A stretch of 64,000 nt of DNA, from NCBI RefSeq assembly GCF_002967765.1, contig NZ_PUHY01000010.1, positions 372,001 through 436,000 of the forward strand, in the 5' to 3' direction. The notes beneath the pieces are model-generated. The model had not been told where the DNA came from. It searched no databases and was given only the letters and a program-made list of their open reading frames with translations. The number at the start of each line of letters is the position of its first letter. The stretch's first letter is position 1. The position numbers and the translations under genes were made by a program. This document shows, in pieces, positions 52,118 through 61,303 of this stretch. This DNA comes from Blastopirellula marina (GTDB lineage: Bacteria > Planctomycetota > Planctomycetia > Pirellulales > Pirellulaceae).

Positions 52118-52210
52118 ACCACGGACTTGACGGATGCGCACGGAACGAAGGCGTTGACTTAGTCGACAGCCGTTAATTTGTTGTCCGTGCCCATCCGTCA
52201 AATCCGTGGT
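52118..52210. repeat. long inverted repeat (27-base arms) between dnaA and the next gene
   Basis: The left arm 52118-52144 starts ACCACGGACTTGACGGATG; the right arm 52184-52210 is its complement with only two mismatches (right arm reads ...CATCCGTCAAATCCGTGGT). A 39-base loop lies between, with a smaller palindrome (TTGACTTAGTCGA). The CCACGGAT/ATCCGTGG type of sequence resembles palindromic intergenic repeats that I have seen in many environmental genomes. It sits between the convergent ends of dnaA and the gene at 52219. Confidence 0.85.
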
Positions 52211-52218
52211 TTCTCATC

Positions 52219-52986
52219 TTACTGGAAGCCCCAGCGACCAGCGTGCTTGTCGTGATCGACTAGCTTGGCCATTTCCGGGCTAAGCGAGTAGTACCGAGAA
52301 GGACGGTTGATCTCGAGATCGATCTTCAACCGTGTGTGCGGCAAGTTCTGATTGACGACCGGCGAAGGCTCGGCCCGGAATACGCTCACCGGCTCGCCGT
52401 TCCATTTCACCATGTACAGCGAGCCAGCCACGGTGGGCTCGGACTCGAAGTTGTAATGCTGCGTTAGCGTAGAAACCAAGCGACGTTCGTCACCGGTGGT
52501 TCCATGGAATGTGATTCGCTGCAGCTGCTTATCTTTGTCGAAGTAGTAGGTCAGCGAACCGGCAATGTCATCGACTCGTGATCCACTCACCAGCGGAACC
52601 CGCATCCCTTCAAGATTGAGGTCGGAAAGCGTGGTGCTGACATGCGGCCACGTTTCCATAATCCAGCGTGGGGTCGCGTTGAAATTGATGAAGTGGTCAA
52701 ACTCTTGAAAGATCGGAGCCGCGAGTGGCTGTGAGTTCGATCCACCAAGCGCACTTCCGTTGATCGACGGCATGCCGGAAGATGTTTGGGCTGCGATTAG
52801 CCCTTGGCCAGCTTCAATCGAAGCATCCGGTGCATCGCCTTGCGAAGCGGAGCCGGTTGGCAGATAGCTCTGGGCTTTGTTCCAATAAGTCGACACCGAC
52901 TCGCGCACGTCTGGATTATAATAGCCGTACGGCACACCAAAACTGGCGGCTGCGGCTGTCCAAAACATGACGGTTCGACGAAACAC
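52219..52986 (-). CDS. exported or membrane-anchored hypothetical protein
   Basis: A 255-residue protein with an N-terminal hydrophobic segment (VMFWTAAAASFGVPYG), a Ser/Gly-rich linker (about 45-90) and a beta-rich C-terminal domain (for example TPRWIMETWPHVSTTL, GSLTYYFDKDKQLQRITFHG). The plan looks like a planctomycete-specific family of unknown function. It is the first gene past dnaA and converges on it across the inverted repeat. No catalytic motif. Confidence 0.72.
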   Translation of the reverse strand: MFRRTVMFWTAAAASFGVPYGYYNPDVRESVSTYWNKAQSYLPTGSASQGDAPDASIEAGQGLIAAQTSSGMPSINGSALGGSNSQPLAAPIFQEFDHFINFNATPRWIMETWPHVSTTLSDLNLEGMRVPLVSGSRVDDIAGSLTYYFDKDKQLQRITFHGTTGDERRLVSTLTQHYNFESEPTVAGSLYMVKWNGEPVSVFRAEPSPVVNQNLPHTRLKIDLEINRPSRYYSLSPEMAKLVDHDKHAGRWGFQ

Positions 52987-53115
52987 CTCGGTTCTCCTTT
53001 CCCAGATTGCGTGCGTCTAGCTGTATTCATCGAGCGCCAGCCAGCTAAGTCATGAATGCCATGCCAGCACATGCTAGAACCCGAGCCGCCGCCACGTCTT
53101 TCCCAGCACGACAAC

Positions 53116-54306
53116 ATGGAATCTTCCGACCAATCGACATCCCTTAACGTCTCCATCTGGCTTACATCGAAGGAAGCGGCCGATTGGTTTGCCTGGTTAA
53201 GCGAGAGCGATCCCAATGCCATCTCGACGCTGAAGAAACTGCGTGATTCATTGACGGCCGAGCAAACTCAGGCCCTGCTTCGCCAAATCGAGCTCCGTCG
53301 GCGAGGTATTAAAAAGTTCTCGCGTGCCGAGCAGATGTTCTTCACGCGTATCGGTTACGAACAGTCGACCGACGAAGCGATCGCGGCATACAAAGCCGAA
53401 AAGTTTCCCTCAAGCCAACCGCTGGCTGATCTCTGCTGCGGAATCGGCGGAGACTTGATTGCATTGGCTCAGCGCGGGCCAACCACAGCGGTTGATGCTT
53501 CGGAGGAACATCTTTGTTTCGCTGCCGCCAACGTTTCTACCTATGGCGCAAAGCTTGCCGACACACAGTGCTGCCTGGCCGAAGAAGTCTCGCTGGAAGC
53601 ATTCGCCGCATGGCATATCGATCCCGATCGCCGCAGCGACAACCGCCGCACAATTCAGCTGGATAACTTTAGTCCGTCCCTCGCGCAGTTGGAAACAATG
53701 CTGCGGCGCAACCGCAACGCCGCTTTAAAGCTGGCCCCGGCAAGTTCGCTTCCTTCAGAGTGGGAAGCGGAAGGGGAGTGCGAATGGATCACGCACCATC
53801 GTGAGTGCAAACAATTGGTAGTCTGGTTGGGTGAGCTTGCGATTCAACCTGGCGCTCGCCGAGCAACCCGTCTCGATAATAACGGTCAGGCAGCATCCTA
53901 CGTTGGCGTGCCTCGTCCACCGAGTCCGGCTACGGAAATTGCGGCGAGCCTGTTTGACCCAGATCCTTCCTTGGTTGCCGCGGGCATGGTCGATACCTTG
54001 GCAGCTGAATTGGGGCTGGCGCGAGTTTCCGCACAATCGCACTACCTGACGGGCCCCTCAAACGTTGACCACCCGTTGCTATCGAAATTTGAGGTCTTGA
54101 ACATCGAGAAGATCGACACGAAACGTTTAAAGAAAGCCGTTCGCAAAGCAGATTGGGGAACGCTGGAACTCAAACAAAGAGGCCTCGAGTTGAAGCTCGA
54201 GGCCTTACTGGTTCAATTGAAATCTCGCAGACCGAACACGGGTACAATCATCTTCACTCCGACCGTCGATGGCAATCGAGCCCTCTTTTGTCGACGTACC
54301 GGATAA
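53116..54306 (+). CDS. SAM-dependent methyltransferase with C-terminal THUMP-like domain
   Basis: A 396-residue protein from ATG 53116. A helical N-terminal part is followed by a Rossmann core with DLCCGIGGDLIALA (motif I), VDASEEHLCFAAANV (motif II) and WHIDPDRRSDNRR, which holds the DPPR-type catalytic turn. The last 80 residues (VLNIEKIDTKRLKKAV, TIIFTPTVDGNRALFCRR) form the THUMP-like domain known with RNA methyltransferases related to trimethylguanosine synthase. Likely substrate is RNA. A perfect hairpin lies within the gene at 54180-54205. Confidence 0.88.
   Translation: MESSDQSTSLNVSIWLTSKEAADWFAWLSESDPNAISTLKKLRDSLTAEQTQALLRQIELRRRGIKKFSRAEQMFFTRIGYEQSTDEAIAAYKAEKFPSSQPLADLCCGIGGDLIALAQRGPTTAVDASEEHLCFAAANVSTYGAKLADTQCCLAEEVSLEAFAAWHIDPDRRSDNRRTIQLDNFSPSLAQLETMLRRNRNAALKLAPASSLPSEWEAEGECEWITHHRECKQLVVWLGELAIQPGARRATRLDNNGQAASYVGVPRPPSPATEIAASLFDPDPSLVAAGMVDTLAAELGLARVSAQSHYLTGPSNVDHPLLSKFEVLNIEKIDTKRLKKAVRKADWGTLELKQRGLELKLEALLVQLKSRRPNTGTIIFTPTVDGNRALFCRRTG
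54180..54205. repeat. perfect 10-pair hairpin inside the methyltransferase gene
   Basis: AGGCCTCGAG, loop TTGAAG, CTCGAGGCCT. It encodes part of the THUMP-like domain (RGLELKLEAL) and has no T run on either side. It lies 117 bases after the closest conserved residues and 102 bases before the stop. Confidence 0.7.
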
Positions 54307-54321
54307 CCGCGAACATTCCCC

Positions 54322-55431
54322 TTAATTCTCTTTCGTTTCCGGAGCAGTCAGTGCCGGAGCTTCCGCAACCTCGGCAACCGGTTCTTCTTCCGCAGGCTTG
54401 GTTGTCGGATCCGCTGGCGTTGGCTCGCCAGCAAGGGTATCCTCGGCTGGTTCATCCTTCGGCATTTCCTGCTTAGCTGGCTCTTCGGCAGGCTCAACTT
54501 TTTCTTCCGGCTTGGTCGTGGGATCGGCAGGTGTCGGCACGTTTTCCGCTTTAGGTGGCGTCAGCTTCATCGCCTTCGGTGCGGCCGGCAATGAGGCGAT
54601 CTTCTTCGGAGCGGAATCGACCAGTTCTTCGGTCATCCGTCCGAGGTAGTTCATCACGCTTTCTTCCCCTTGGAAACCGATCACGGTTTCGTCGAGGTCG
54701 ATCTGTTGCGAAAGGATGCGACCTTGCTCGATATCAAAACGAAGCTTGCCCTTTGTTAGTTTTTGGATCAGTTCGACCTTCAGCATCGGGTCGTCAATCG
54801 GAGTGAGGACTTGTGTTTCCGTGGTGATGGTCGCGACCCCAGCACTCACGTTCACCAAACGAAAGACCTGACGCGTTTTGATTCGTTTCAGTGATCCGTT
54901 GCCGGCCCGAACGGTCAGATCGTCTGGCGAATACCAGGCGGCACCTACCGCGATGGGATCTTCTGGGAGGATGGCCAAGATTTGCGATTCGCTGCTTGGC
55001 GTGCCACCAAGATGCTCGCGTTTGACCAAGCGACCTTGACGATCGATGGTGATTCGCGAAAGGGGCACACCCACACTCTTAGAAGCTTGAGCGTAGATCG
55101 CAGGTGGCAATTCATCAGTTTCGCTGTTGTACGAAACTTCGGGACGATCGGTAACCTTCTGCCACATGTTGATGTTTTCGACCGAGTGGACGAACGTCAC
55201 CAAGCCGTCGTCATCGACCTTTTCGACTTGCCACTTGCGCGTCGAAATACTGCGCGACTGGGCGGTTTGCTTGACACCTTTGATCTTGGTATCGACCGTC
55301 GAGAGGTGGGTAATCTTTGAACGAACCACGTCCCCTACGGCGAACTTGTATTCGAGCTTGACGGTGGCATCGTCAGCGATCGCAGCCGCAGCCACGCCCA
55401 ACAGAATCGCGATCGTCGCGAAGAATTTCAT
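54322..55431 (-). CDS. exported protein with Pro/Glu-rich repeated tail
   Basis: A 369-residue protein with signal peptide (AAAAIADD, near residue 19) and a beta-rich domain to about residue 285 (VRSKITHLSTVDTKIKG, RKWQVEKVDDDGLVTFVHSVENINMW). The family is common in planctomycetes but unnamed as far as I know. The last 70 residues are a Pro/Glu/Lys/Thr tail with the block PTPADPTTKP repeated. The next gene upstream on this strand is nadK, with 80 bases between; it may be the tail of the same operon. Confidence 0.72.
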   Translation of the reverse strand: MKFFATIAILLGVAAAAIADDATVKLEYKFAVGDVVRSKITHLSTVDTKIKGVKQTAQSRSISTRKWQVEKVDDDGLVTFVHSVENINMWQKVTDRPEVSYNSETDELPPAIYAQASKSVGVPLSRITIDRQGRLVKREHLGGTPSSESQILAILPEDPIAVGAAWYSPDDLTVRAGNGSLKRIKTRQVFRLVNVSAGVATITTETQVLTPIDDPMLKVELIQKLTKGKLRFDIEQGRILSQQIDLDETVIGFQGEESVMNYLGRMTEELVDSAPKKIASLPAAPKAMKLTPPKAENVPTPADPTTKPEEKVEPAEEPAKQEMPKDEPAEDTLAGEPTPADPTTKPAEEEPVAEVAEAPALTAPETKEN

Positions 55432-55511
55432 GATTGCATCCTTGCAGTTCAGGTCATTTTTGAACGGTGTTCCGATATCATCCGGGGGCAGCGGAACACT
55501 TCAAACTTCGG

Positions 55512-56468
55512 CTACCGCCCATGGTCGATTTGACCGCCCCAGCCTAGTTTTTCGCGGAGCGTGCGGTAGTAATTGTGATCGTGGGTCGCGACGAGCTTGA
55601 ACCTGGGTTCCGCTTGATCGACCCGGACGCGATGGTCGCTGGTGATCGGACTGAGGACGCGACCGTCGACAACGACCGACATTTTTCGATCAGCACCTCG
55701 CAGATGCATCTCGAAGCATCGATCTCCCGTATCGACCACAGGCCGCATCGTCAGGGTGTGCGGATTGATCGGACTGACCACGAACGCCCGCAGATCGGCC
55801 CGCAATATGGGGCCACCAGCAGACAAATTATGGGCCGTCGAACCGACCGGTGTGCTGATGATCAAGCCATCGCAGCTATATGATGTCGCTAACAGTCCAT
55901 CCACGTAAAGGTCAATCGTGCGGATTTGGAACGGCGGACCGCCGAGAATCGCCATTTCGTTCAATCCGATCCGCTCGGCAATGACTTCGTCGTTCTGCAG
56001 AACCTGGCAGCGGAGCATCATATGCTCGAGAATCTGACATTCTCCAGCGACCAATGAGGCCAATTGATCGACGAAAACCTCTGGGGTAAACGTCGTCAGA
56101 AACCCGAGATTACCCATATTCACGCCAATAATTGGCGTTTGGTTGTATCCCATGCTGCGTGCGGCGCCGAGGATCGAGCCGTCGCCACCTAAAACAATTG
56201 CGAAGTCCGCTTCGACCTGAGAAAGATCCGACTCCCAGTTCAAGTCGGTTAGAACCACTTCGGCGAACTGCGGCAACACATGCAGCAGTCGCTCGGTCTC
56301 CTCCTGCACGTGAGGCCGATTGCCGGCTCCCAGCAGCATGACGCGTGGCTTTTCCTTGCCAACCCAGTCAGGTGTTTTTGGACGCGGAGGAGTCAAAGTC
56401 ATGGGAGGGATGCCCGGGTAAGGTCCAGGAGTGCGGATTACGCCCGTAAATGAAGTCGACGACCGCAT
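55512..56468 (-). CDS. nadK: NAD kinase
   Basis: A 318-residue protein with GGDGS (94-98), GVNMGNLGFLT (115-125), GLNEMAIL and ISTPVGSTAHNLSAGGP, which are the NAD-kinase motifs. It uses ATP to make NADP from NAD. ATG 56468 was chosen; 56402 in the same frame is equally possible, and 56549 would overlap dxs. It follows dxs by 32 bases on the same strand, giving NADP for the reductive steps of the isoprenoid pathway. Confidence 0.95.
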   Translation of the reverse strand: MRSSTSFTGVIRTPGPYPGIPPMTLTPPRPKTPDWVGKEKPRVMLLGAGNRPHVQEETERLLHVLPQFAEVVLTDLNWESDLSQVEADFAIVLGGDGSILGAARSMGYNQTPIIGVNMGNLGFLTTFTPEVFVDQLASLVAGECQILEHMMLRCQVLQNDEVIAERIGLNEMAILGGPPFQIRTIDLYVDGLLATSYSCDGLIISTPVGSTAHNLSAGGPILRADLRAFVVSPINPHTLTMRPVVDTGDRCFEMHLRGADRKMSVVVDGRVLSPITSDHRVRVDQAEPRFKLVATHDHNYYRTLREKLGWGGQIDHGR

Positions 56469-56500
56469 CTCGATCCGCCGATTGCGGACCTTACGGGATT

Positions 56501-58402
56501 TTAATGAGAGGACGAAACCTTTCGCTCCGCGCCTGCCAATTGTCGGCAAACGGTGGCAATGCCGAGCGAATCGAGTTGCAACTCGGCCAAGATTTCGGCT
56601 CTATCTCCATGTTGCACGAAGACGTCGGGAATTCCAAGTCGCTTTACGTGACTTGCGTCGACCCCCGCATCGGCGGCTTGTTCCAGAAGGGCACTGCCGA
56701 ACCCGGTCAGTAGGGCTCCTTCTTCGACCGTGATCACAAATGGCGACTCACGCAGAATCGGGAGGATCGTTTCGGCGTCGAATGGCTTTACGAAGCGAGC
56801 ATTGACCAACGTGACGTCGAGCCCATCTTTGGCCAGCATTTCTACAGCCTTCTTCGCATCGGCAAGTTGAGCACCGTAGCAAATCACTGCACCATCTTGG
56901 CCACGTTTCAGAACTTCAGCTTTGCCAAGCTCCAGTGGGGTACGATCTCGCTTGATGTTCTCGGCGTTGGTCTTCGGATAACGAATCGCGGTCGGATGGT
57001 CCGCGTCGACGGCAAACTGGAGCATCTCCGTTAGTTCGTCGGCATCGCCCGGGGCCATGACAATCATGTTCGGGAACATCCGCATGTAACCGACGTCGTA
57101 CATACCATGATGTGTCGGACCATCGGCAGCCGTGATCCCAGCGCGGTCCATGGTGAAGACGACTGGCAAGTCTTGCAGAGCGACTTCCTGGAAGACCTGA
57201 TCGAAGCTCCGCTGCAGGAATGTGCTGTAGATGTTGACGATCGGACGAAGCCCAGCTTTCGCCTGACCAGCGGCAAACGCGACCGTATGCGATTCGCAGA
57301 TACCGGTATCGAAGAAGCGGTCGCCAAACTCATCACGGAGCGGCTCCATCTTCGTCCCTTGGCACATCGCTGCCGTCAGCACGGTGACTTTGTCGTTACG
57401 CCGCATCACGTCAGCGATCGCATCGCGGGCGTAATTGGTATAGGCCTTCGAGCCTTCTCGCTTTTCTTCCGGTTTCGCTTCGCCTGGCTTACAGATCGCA
57501 GGTGGCGTGTGATAGTAGACCGGATCTTCCGCGGCTGGATCGTAGCCGTGTCCTTTTTCGGTCACCACATGTAGCAGGGTTGGTCCCTTCTGCGTCTTGA
57601 CCATTTCCATGTACTTCCGCAACAGCGGAATGTTGTGGCCATCGATTGGTCCGATGTAGTTGACACCCAGTTCTTCGAACAGCATTCCGCCGTGAAGCCC
57701 CGCTTTGACGCCTTCTTTGAGTTGCGCTAGGAAGCGTTCGGTCGGGTCGCCGAAGACCGGGACCATGTTCAACGCCTTGACGATCTCGTGCTTGAATCCG
57801 GTGTAGAAGGAATTCATCCGCAACCGATCGAAATAATCAGCGACACCACCGACTCGTGGGCAGATTGACATCTTGTTGTCGTTCAAGATGATGAGCAGGT
57901 TGCCCTTAAGCGTCTTGGCATTGTTTAGCGCCTCGAAAACCATCCCGCAAGGGAACGCGCCATCGCCAATCACCGCGACCGCGTGACGATCGCCATGACC
58001 GGCCAGGTAGTCGCCGCTGGCCAACCCCATAACGGTCGAAACACTGGCACCTGCGTGACCCGTCATGAAGAGGTCGTAATCGCTCTCATTGGGGTTCGGG
58101 TAGCCCATCAGGCCGCCCTTGGTCCGCATCGTGTTGAACTGATCGTAACGACCCGTTACCAGTTTGTGCGGATAGACCTGGTGCCCTGTATCCCAGATCA
58201 AACGATCCTGTTTGAAGTCAAACGTTCGGTGCAGCGCAATACACAACTCGACAACACCCAAATTGGATGCAAAGTGCGCAGTCCGAGTCGCCACCAAGTT
58301 GCATAACACCTCGCGAATCTCGCCAGCCAACTGATTCAGTTGGGCGGTGTTGAGATTCTGCAAGTCTTCCGGCGATTTAATCGAGGGGAGTAGTTCCGCC
58401 AT
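56501..58402 (-). CDS. dxs: 1-deoxy-D-xylulose-5-phosphate synthase
   Basis: A 633-residue transketolase-like enzyme. The thiamine-diphosphate site is GDGAFPCGMVFEALNN (146-161) with LNDNKMSI (173-180); the pyrimidine domain has DRAGITAADGPTHHGMYD. It condenses pyruvate and glyceraldehyde 3-phosphate, the first step of the MEP isoprenoid pathway. The start is 5 bases after the ispA stop, so the two are translated together. Length is normal. Confidence 0.96.
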   Translation of the reverse strand: MAELLPSIKSPEDLQNLNTAQLNQLAGEIREVLCNLVATRTAHFASNLGVVELCIALHRTFDFKQDRLIWDTGHQVYPHKLVTGRYDQFNTMRTKGGLMGYPNPNESDYDLFMTGHAGASVSTVMGLASGDYLAGHGDRHAVAVIGDGAFPCGMVFEALNNAKTLKGNLLIILNDNKMSICPRVGGVADYFDRLRMNSFYTGFKHEIVKALNMVPVFGDPTERFLAQLKEGVKAGLHGGMLFEELGVNYIGPIDGHNIPLLRKYMEMVKTQKGPTLLHVVTEKGHGYDPAAEDPVYYHTPPAICKPGEAKPEEKREGSKAYTNYARDAIADVMRRNDKVTVLTAAMCQGTKMEPLRDEFGDRFFDTGICESHTVAFAAGQAKAGLRPIVNIYSTFLQRSFDQVFQEVALQDLPVVFTMDRAGITAADGPTHHGMYDVGYMRMFPNMIVMAPGDADELTEMLQFAVDADHPTAIRYPKTNAENIKRDRTPLELGKAEVLKRGQDGAVICYGAQLADAKKAVEMLAKDGLDVTLVNARFVKPFDAETILPILRESPFVITVEEGALLTGFGSALLEQAADAGVDASHVKRLGIPDVFVQHGDRAEILAELQLDSLGIATVCRQLAGAERKVSSSH

Positions 58403-58407
58403 GACGA

Positions 58408-59310
58408 TTAATGGTTCCTTTCCAGGACGTAGTGAGCCAGGGAAATGAGTGCGTGCCCCCCGCAGGGAAGGGTGGTTGCGGCGTCACTCGCCTGATGTAT
58501 CAATTGTTCCGCCTTGCGTCGGCTCTCTTCAATACCCCAAATCCCAGGAAAGGTCATCTTTCCCTTCCCAGCATCTTTGCCTACACGCTTGCCCATCGAT
58601 TTCTCGTCCCCTTGGACGTCGAGCAAGTCGTCTGTGATCTGGAAAGCTAAGCCAACCGCGTCTCCGTATTGTGTGAGAGCATCAAGCAAGGATTCGTCCG
58701 CATCGGCCACAATTCCGCCTAAGCGAAGCGAGACAGTAATCATGGCTCCGGTCTTGCGGCGGTGAATCTTCGCCAGGTCGTCTGCCGTTCCCGGTAGTGA
58801 CTCGAACTGCAAATCATCGACCTGACCACCGACCAGTTGGCTCGCACCGGCCGCGTGGGTTAATTCGCGTAAACAACGTCGAGATTGGTTGGCGTCCGGG
58901 ATTTCTGTCGCTAAAACCTCGAAAGCTCGCGTTAACAGTGCGTCTCCCGCCAAGATGGCAGTCGCTTCATCAAACTGGCGATGGCAAGTCGGTCGCCCGC
59001 GACGTAAGTCGTCGTCGTCCATCGCCGGTAAGTCATCGTGAATCAATGAATAGGCATGGATCATCTCGACGGCACAGGCCGGAGCAATCGCATTGCTTCT
59101 ATCGGAACCGCACGCCTCGGCGGCCAGCAACGCCAGAACAGGGCGAAGCCGCTTGCCCGGAGCGAGCAAACTGTAACGAATTGCGTCGCGCAAACGGGTC
59201 GGACAGTCGTCGTCGAATTCAGTGAGTCGAGCGAGTGCGGCATCAACCTCAGGTCGAAGACGTTCGGCAATTTCGAGAAACGTGTCCGTTGACACTTCGG
59301 CCATGCTCAT
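58408..59310 (-). CDS. ispA: polyprenyl synthetase (farnesyl diphosphate synthase type)
   Basis: A 300-residue prenyltransferase. The first Asp-rich motif is HDDLPAMDDDDLRRG (91-105) with the two-residue insertion of bacterial farnesyl diphosphate synthases, the second QITDDLLD (224-231). SLLAPGKRLRP and GGQVDD are also standard. An aromatic residue (Tyr87) five positions before the first motif limits chain length, as in E. coli IspA. Product is probably C15 (or C20). It lies between xseB (79 bases) and dxs (5 bases) in the operon. Confidence 0.94.
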   Translation of the reverse strand: MSMAEVSTDTFLEIAERLRPEVDAALARLTEFDDDCPTRLRDAIRYSLLAPGKRLRPVLALLAAEACGSDRSNAIAPACAVEMIHAYSLIHDDLPAMDDDDLRRGRPTCHRQFDEATAILAGDALLTRAFEVLATEIPDANQSRRCLRELTHAAGASQLVGGQVDDLQFESLPGTADDLAKIHRRKTGAMITVSLRLGGIVADADESLLDALTQYGDAVGLAFQITDDLLDVQGDEKSMGKRVGKDAGKGKMTFPGIWGIEESRRKAEQLIHQASDAATTLPCGGHALISLAHYVLERNH

Positions 59311-59389
59311 TCCTGCGCGCTTATAAGACTACGGGGCAACGGCACTTACTTCGTGGCCTCCCAGCCGCCTTCCGTTGCAAGGTCCTATT

Positions 59390-59764
59390 TTAGAACAACT
59401 TGCGACCTTCGTCCACGTTATCCGTGGTCGATTTCCCTCCAGATTTCTTGGAAGCGCCCCTCCGTTTGGCCCGTGACTCAGCCTTTTCGTCGAGCGACAT
59501 TTGCTCATCCTCAAACGGCTGGGTAACGGGGTTCCCTTCCGCATCGACGCCTGAGAGCAATTCGATCTTCCTTTCGGTCGATTTGAGAACCGTGTGGCAC
59601 TGCTTGAGGACTTCGATCCCACGCTGATACTTTTCCAGGGCCTCGTCCAAGCCTAACTGTCCTGTTTCCAGCTGTTGAACAATTTGTTGCAGTTCGGACA
59701 AGCCTTGCTCGAATTTCGGTGCGGATTCGTCTGGCTGGCTCTCGGGGGTCTTCTTCTTAGCCAA
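59390..59764 (-). CDS. xseB: exodeoxyribonuclease VII small subunit
   Basis: A 124-residue protein. Residues about 18-75 (FEQGLSELQQIVQQLETGQLGLDEALEKYQRGIEVLKQC) are the complete XseB two-helix hairpin. The last 50 residues are an extra Lys/Ser/Gly-rich tail not found in the 80-residue E. coli protein. It associates with XseA to digest single-stranded DNA. It lies 107 bases after xseA and 79 before ispA. Confidence 0.93.
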   Translation of the reverse strand: MAKKKTPESQPDESAPKFEQGLSELQQIVQQLETGQLGLDEALEKYQRGIEVLKQCHTVLKSTERKIELLSGVDAEGNPVTQPFEDEQMSLDEKAESRAKRRGASKKSGGKSTTDNVDEGRKLF

Positions 59765-59871
59765 TGGGATGTCCTAGGTTGGGGGCCCTCTGCGGGGACC
59801 GAGTTGCGACTGTTCTGAATATTTGGCTGTGCTGCCCGCGACAGAATGGTTCCCACAGCCGAAATTACGTT

Positions 59872-61116
59872 CTACGACTCGTTTGGTTCAGTCGATTCGA
59901 CACGGCTGCGAATTCTTCCGTTCGGGAGAATTGTTTCGATTTCATCCCCCGGCTGAACCTGATCGTGCTCACGAATCACTTCCTTCTCGGTCGTGCGCGT
60001 GACTGAGTAACCGCGCGCAAGCACGGCTAACGGTGACATGGCTTCCAGTTGGGCTGATCTCCGTGCTAAGGCTTCTTGCGCGTTTTGCAGCCGGCGCCGG
60101 ATGGCCCGTGTTGCGGCGGCATCTAAGTCGTCGAGGGTCCGCTGGTGATCGTGCACCATTTCAAATGGATGGGTGAACACACGATTTCGAGCAAGCAGTT
60201 CCAACTTGGCCGCGGCACGATCGTAGGTCGTCCGTAAGCCGGTGGCCAGACGCTGCTGAAAGGTGCCGAGTCGTTCTTCAATTTCTGCCATCGAAGGAAC
60301 GACCAACTCAGCTGCTTCGCTCGGAGTTAGTGCCCGGACGTCGGCAGCAAAGTCGGCCAGCGTGACATCGATTTCGTGGCCGACGGCCGAAATCGTCGGG
60401 ATTTCGGAAGTTGCAATTGCCCGCACCACGACTTCTTCATTGAAGCACCACAAGTCTTCCATGCTTCCACCACCACGTCCCACGACAATTACATCGGGAC
60501 GCTCCGTGAGCAGATGAGCCCGATGAATTCCGGCGGCGATCTCCTGAGCCGCTCCTTCCCCTTGAACACGTGCCGGAATGACCAACACCTCGACATTCTT
60601 CCAGCGACGGTTCATCACCTCGAGGAAGTCGCGAACGGCCGCCCCGGTGGGACTCGTGACGAAGGCAATACGACGAGGAAACTTCGGCAGCGGCCGTTTG
60701 CGATCGGCATCGAACAGGCCTTCGGCCGATAATTTCTGTTGTAACTGCCGCAATTTCAGTTGCAGGGAACCAACGCCACGCGGCTCAATTTCCCGGATCA
60801 CCAGCTGGTAACTGCCACGGGGTGGGTAGACATCAAGTTGCCCGTGGCAAAGAACTTCCTGACCATCTTCCAGATCGAAAGGTAGCTTCGCAGCTGTGTT
60901 CCGCCAGATGACCGCACGAATCTGGGCTTCGTCATCTTTGAGCGTCAGATAGACGTGCCCGCTACGAGGTTGCGACAGATTCGAGATCTCTCCAGCCACC
61001 CAGACCGGAGGGATCGCCATCTCAAGCGTTCCCTGAATGAGTGACGTCAACTGCGAGACACTCAGTACCGGCGGTTTGTCTCCTGGTTCTGGCCAGCCTT
61101 CGAGTTCGGCATCCAT
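59872..61116 (-). CDS. xseA: exodeoxyribonuclease VII large subunit
   Basis: A 414-residue protein from ATG 61116 (MDAELEGWPEPGDKPP). The longest frame (61305) overlaps the divergent protease start and adds 63 unlikely residues. An OB-fold opens the protein (PVWVAGEISNLSQPRSGHVYLTLKD), followed by the catalytic domain with RIAFVTSPTGAAVRDFL, VVGRGGGSMEDLWCFN and SAVGHEIDVTLADFAADVRA, a coiled-coil region and GYSVTR near the end. Exonuclease on single-stranded DNA, with XseB. First gene of the xseA-xseB-ispA-dxs-nadK series. Confidence 0.95.
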   Translation of the reverse strand: MDAELEGWPEPGDKPPVLSVSQLTSLIQGTLEMAIPPVWVAGEISNLSQPRSGHVYLTLKDDEAQIRAVIWRNTAAKLPFDLEDGQEVLCHGQLDVYPPRGSYQLVIREIEPRGVGSLQLKLRQLQQKLSAEGLFDADRKRPLPKFPRRIAFVTSPTGAAVRDFLEVMNRRWKNVEVLVIPARVQGEGAAQEIAAGIHRAHLLTERPDVIVVGRGGGSMEDLWCFNEEVVVRAIATSEIPTISAVGHEIDVTLADFAADVRALTPSEAAELVVPSMAEIEERLGTFQQRLATGLRTTYDRAAAKLELLARNRVFTHPFEMVHDHQRTLDDLDAAATRAIRRRLQNAQEALARRSAQLEAMSPLAVLARGYSVTRTTEKEVIREHDQVQPGDEIETILPNGRIRSRVESTEPNES

Positions 61117-61303
61117 GTCGACAATAAAATCCCGGAAAAAACAGCATTCTGAGAGCACACGTGTGAGGTCTCGATGATAGACCAGAACCGACGATTTCGG
61201 AAGGTACGCGGCCTCAGGGAGAGGACATCGAGCGTGATCTGAGCTAATATATAGTTGTGCGCAGCCTACCTTCTTTCTCCCTCCCCCAAGGATCCGAATT
61301 TCC

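Noticed and set aside
57107-57574. 155-codon plus-strand frame within dxs
   Set aside because: Fully antisense to dxs, whose motifs are complete; typical shadow frame.
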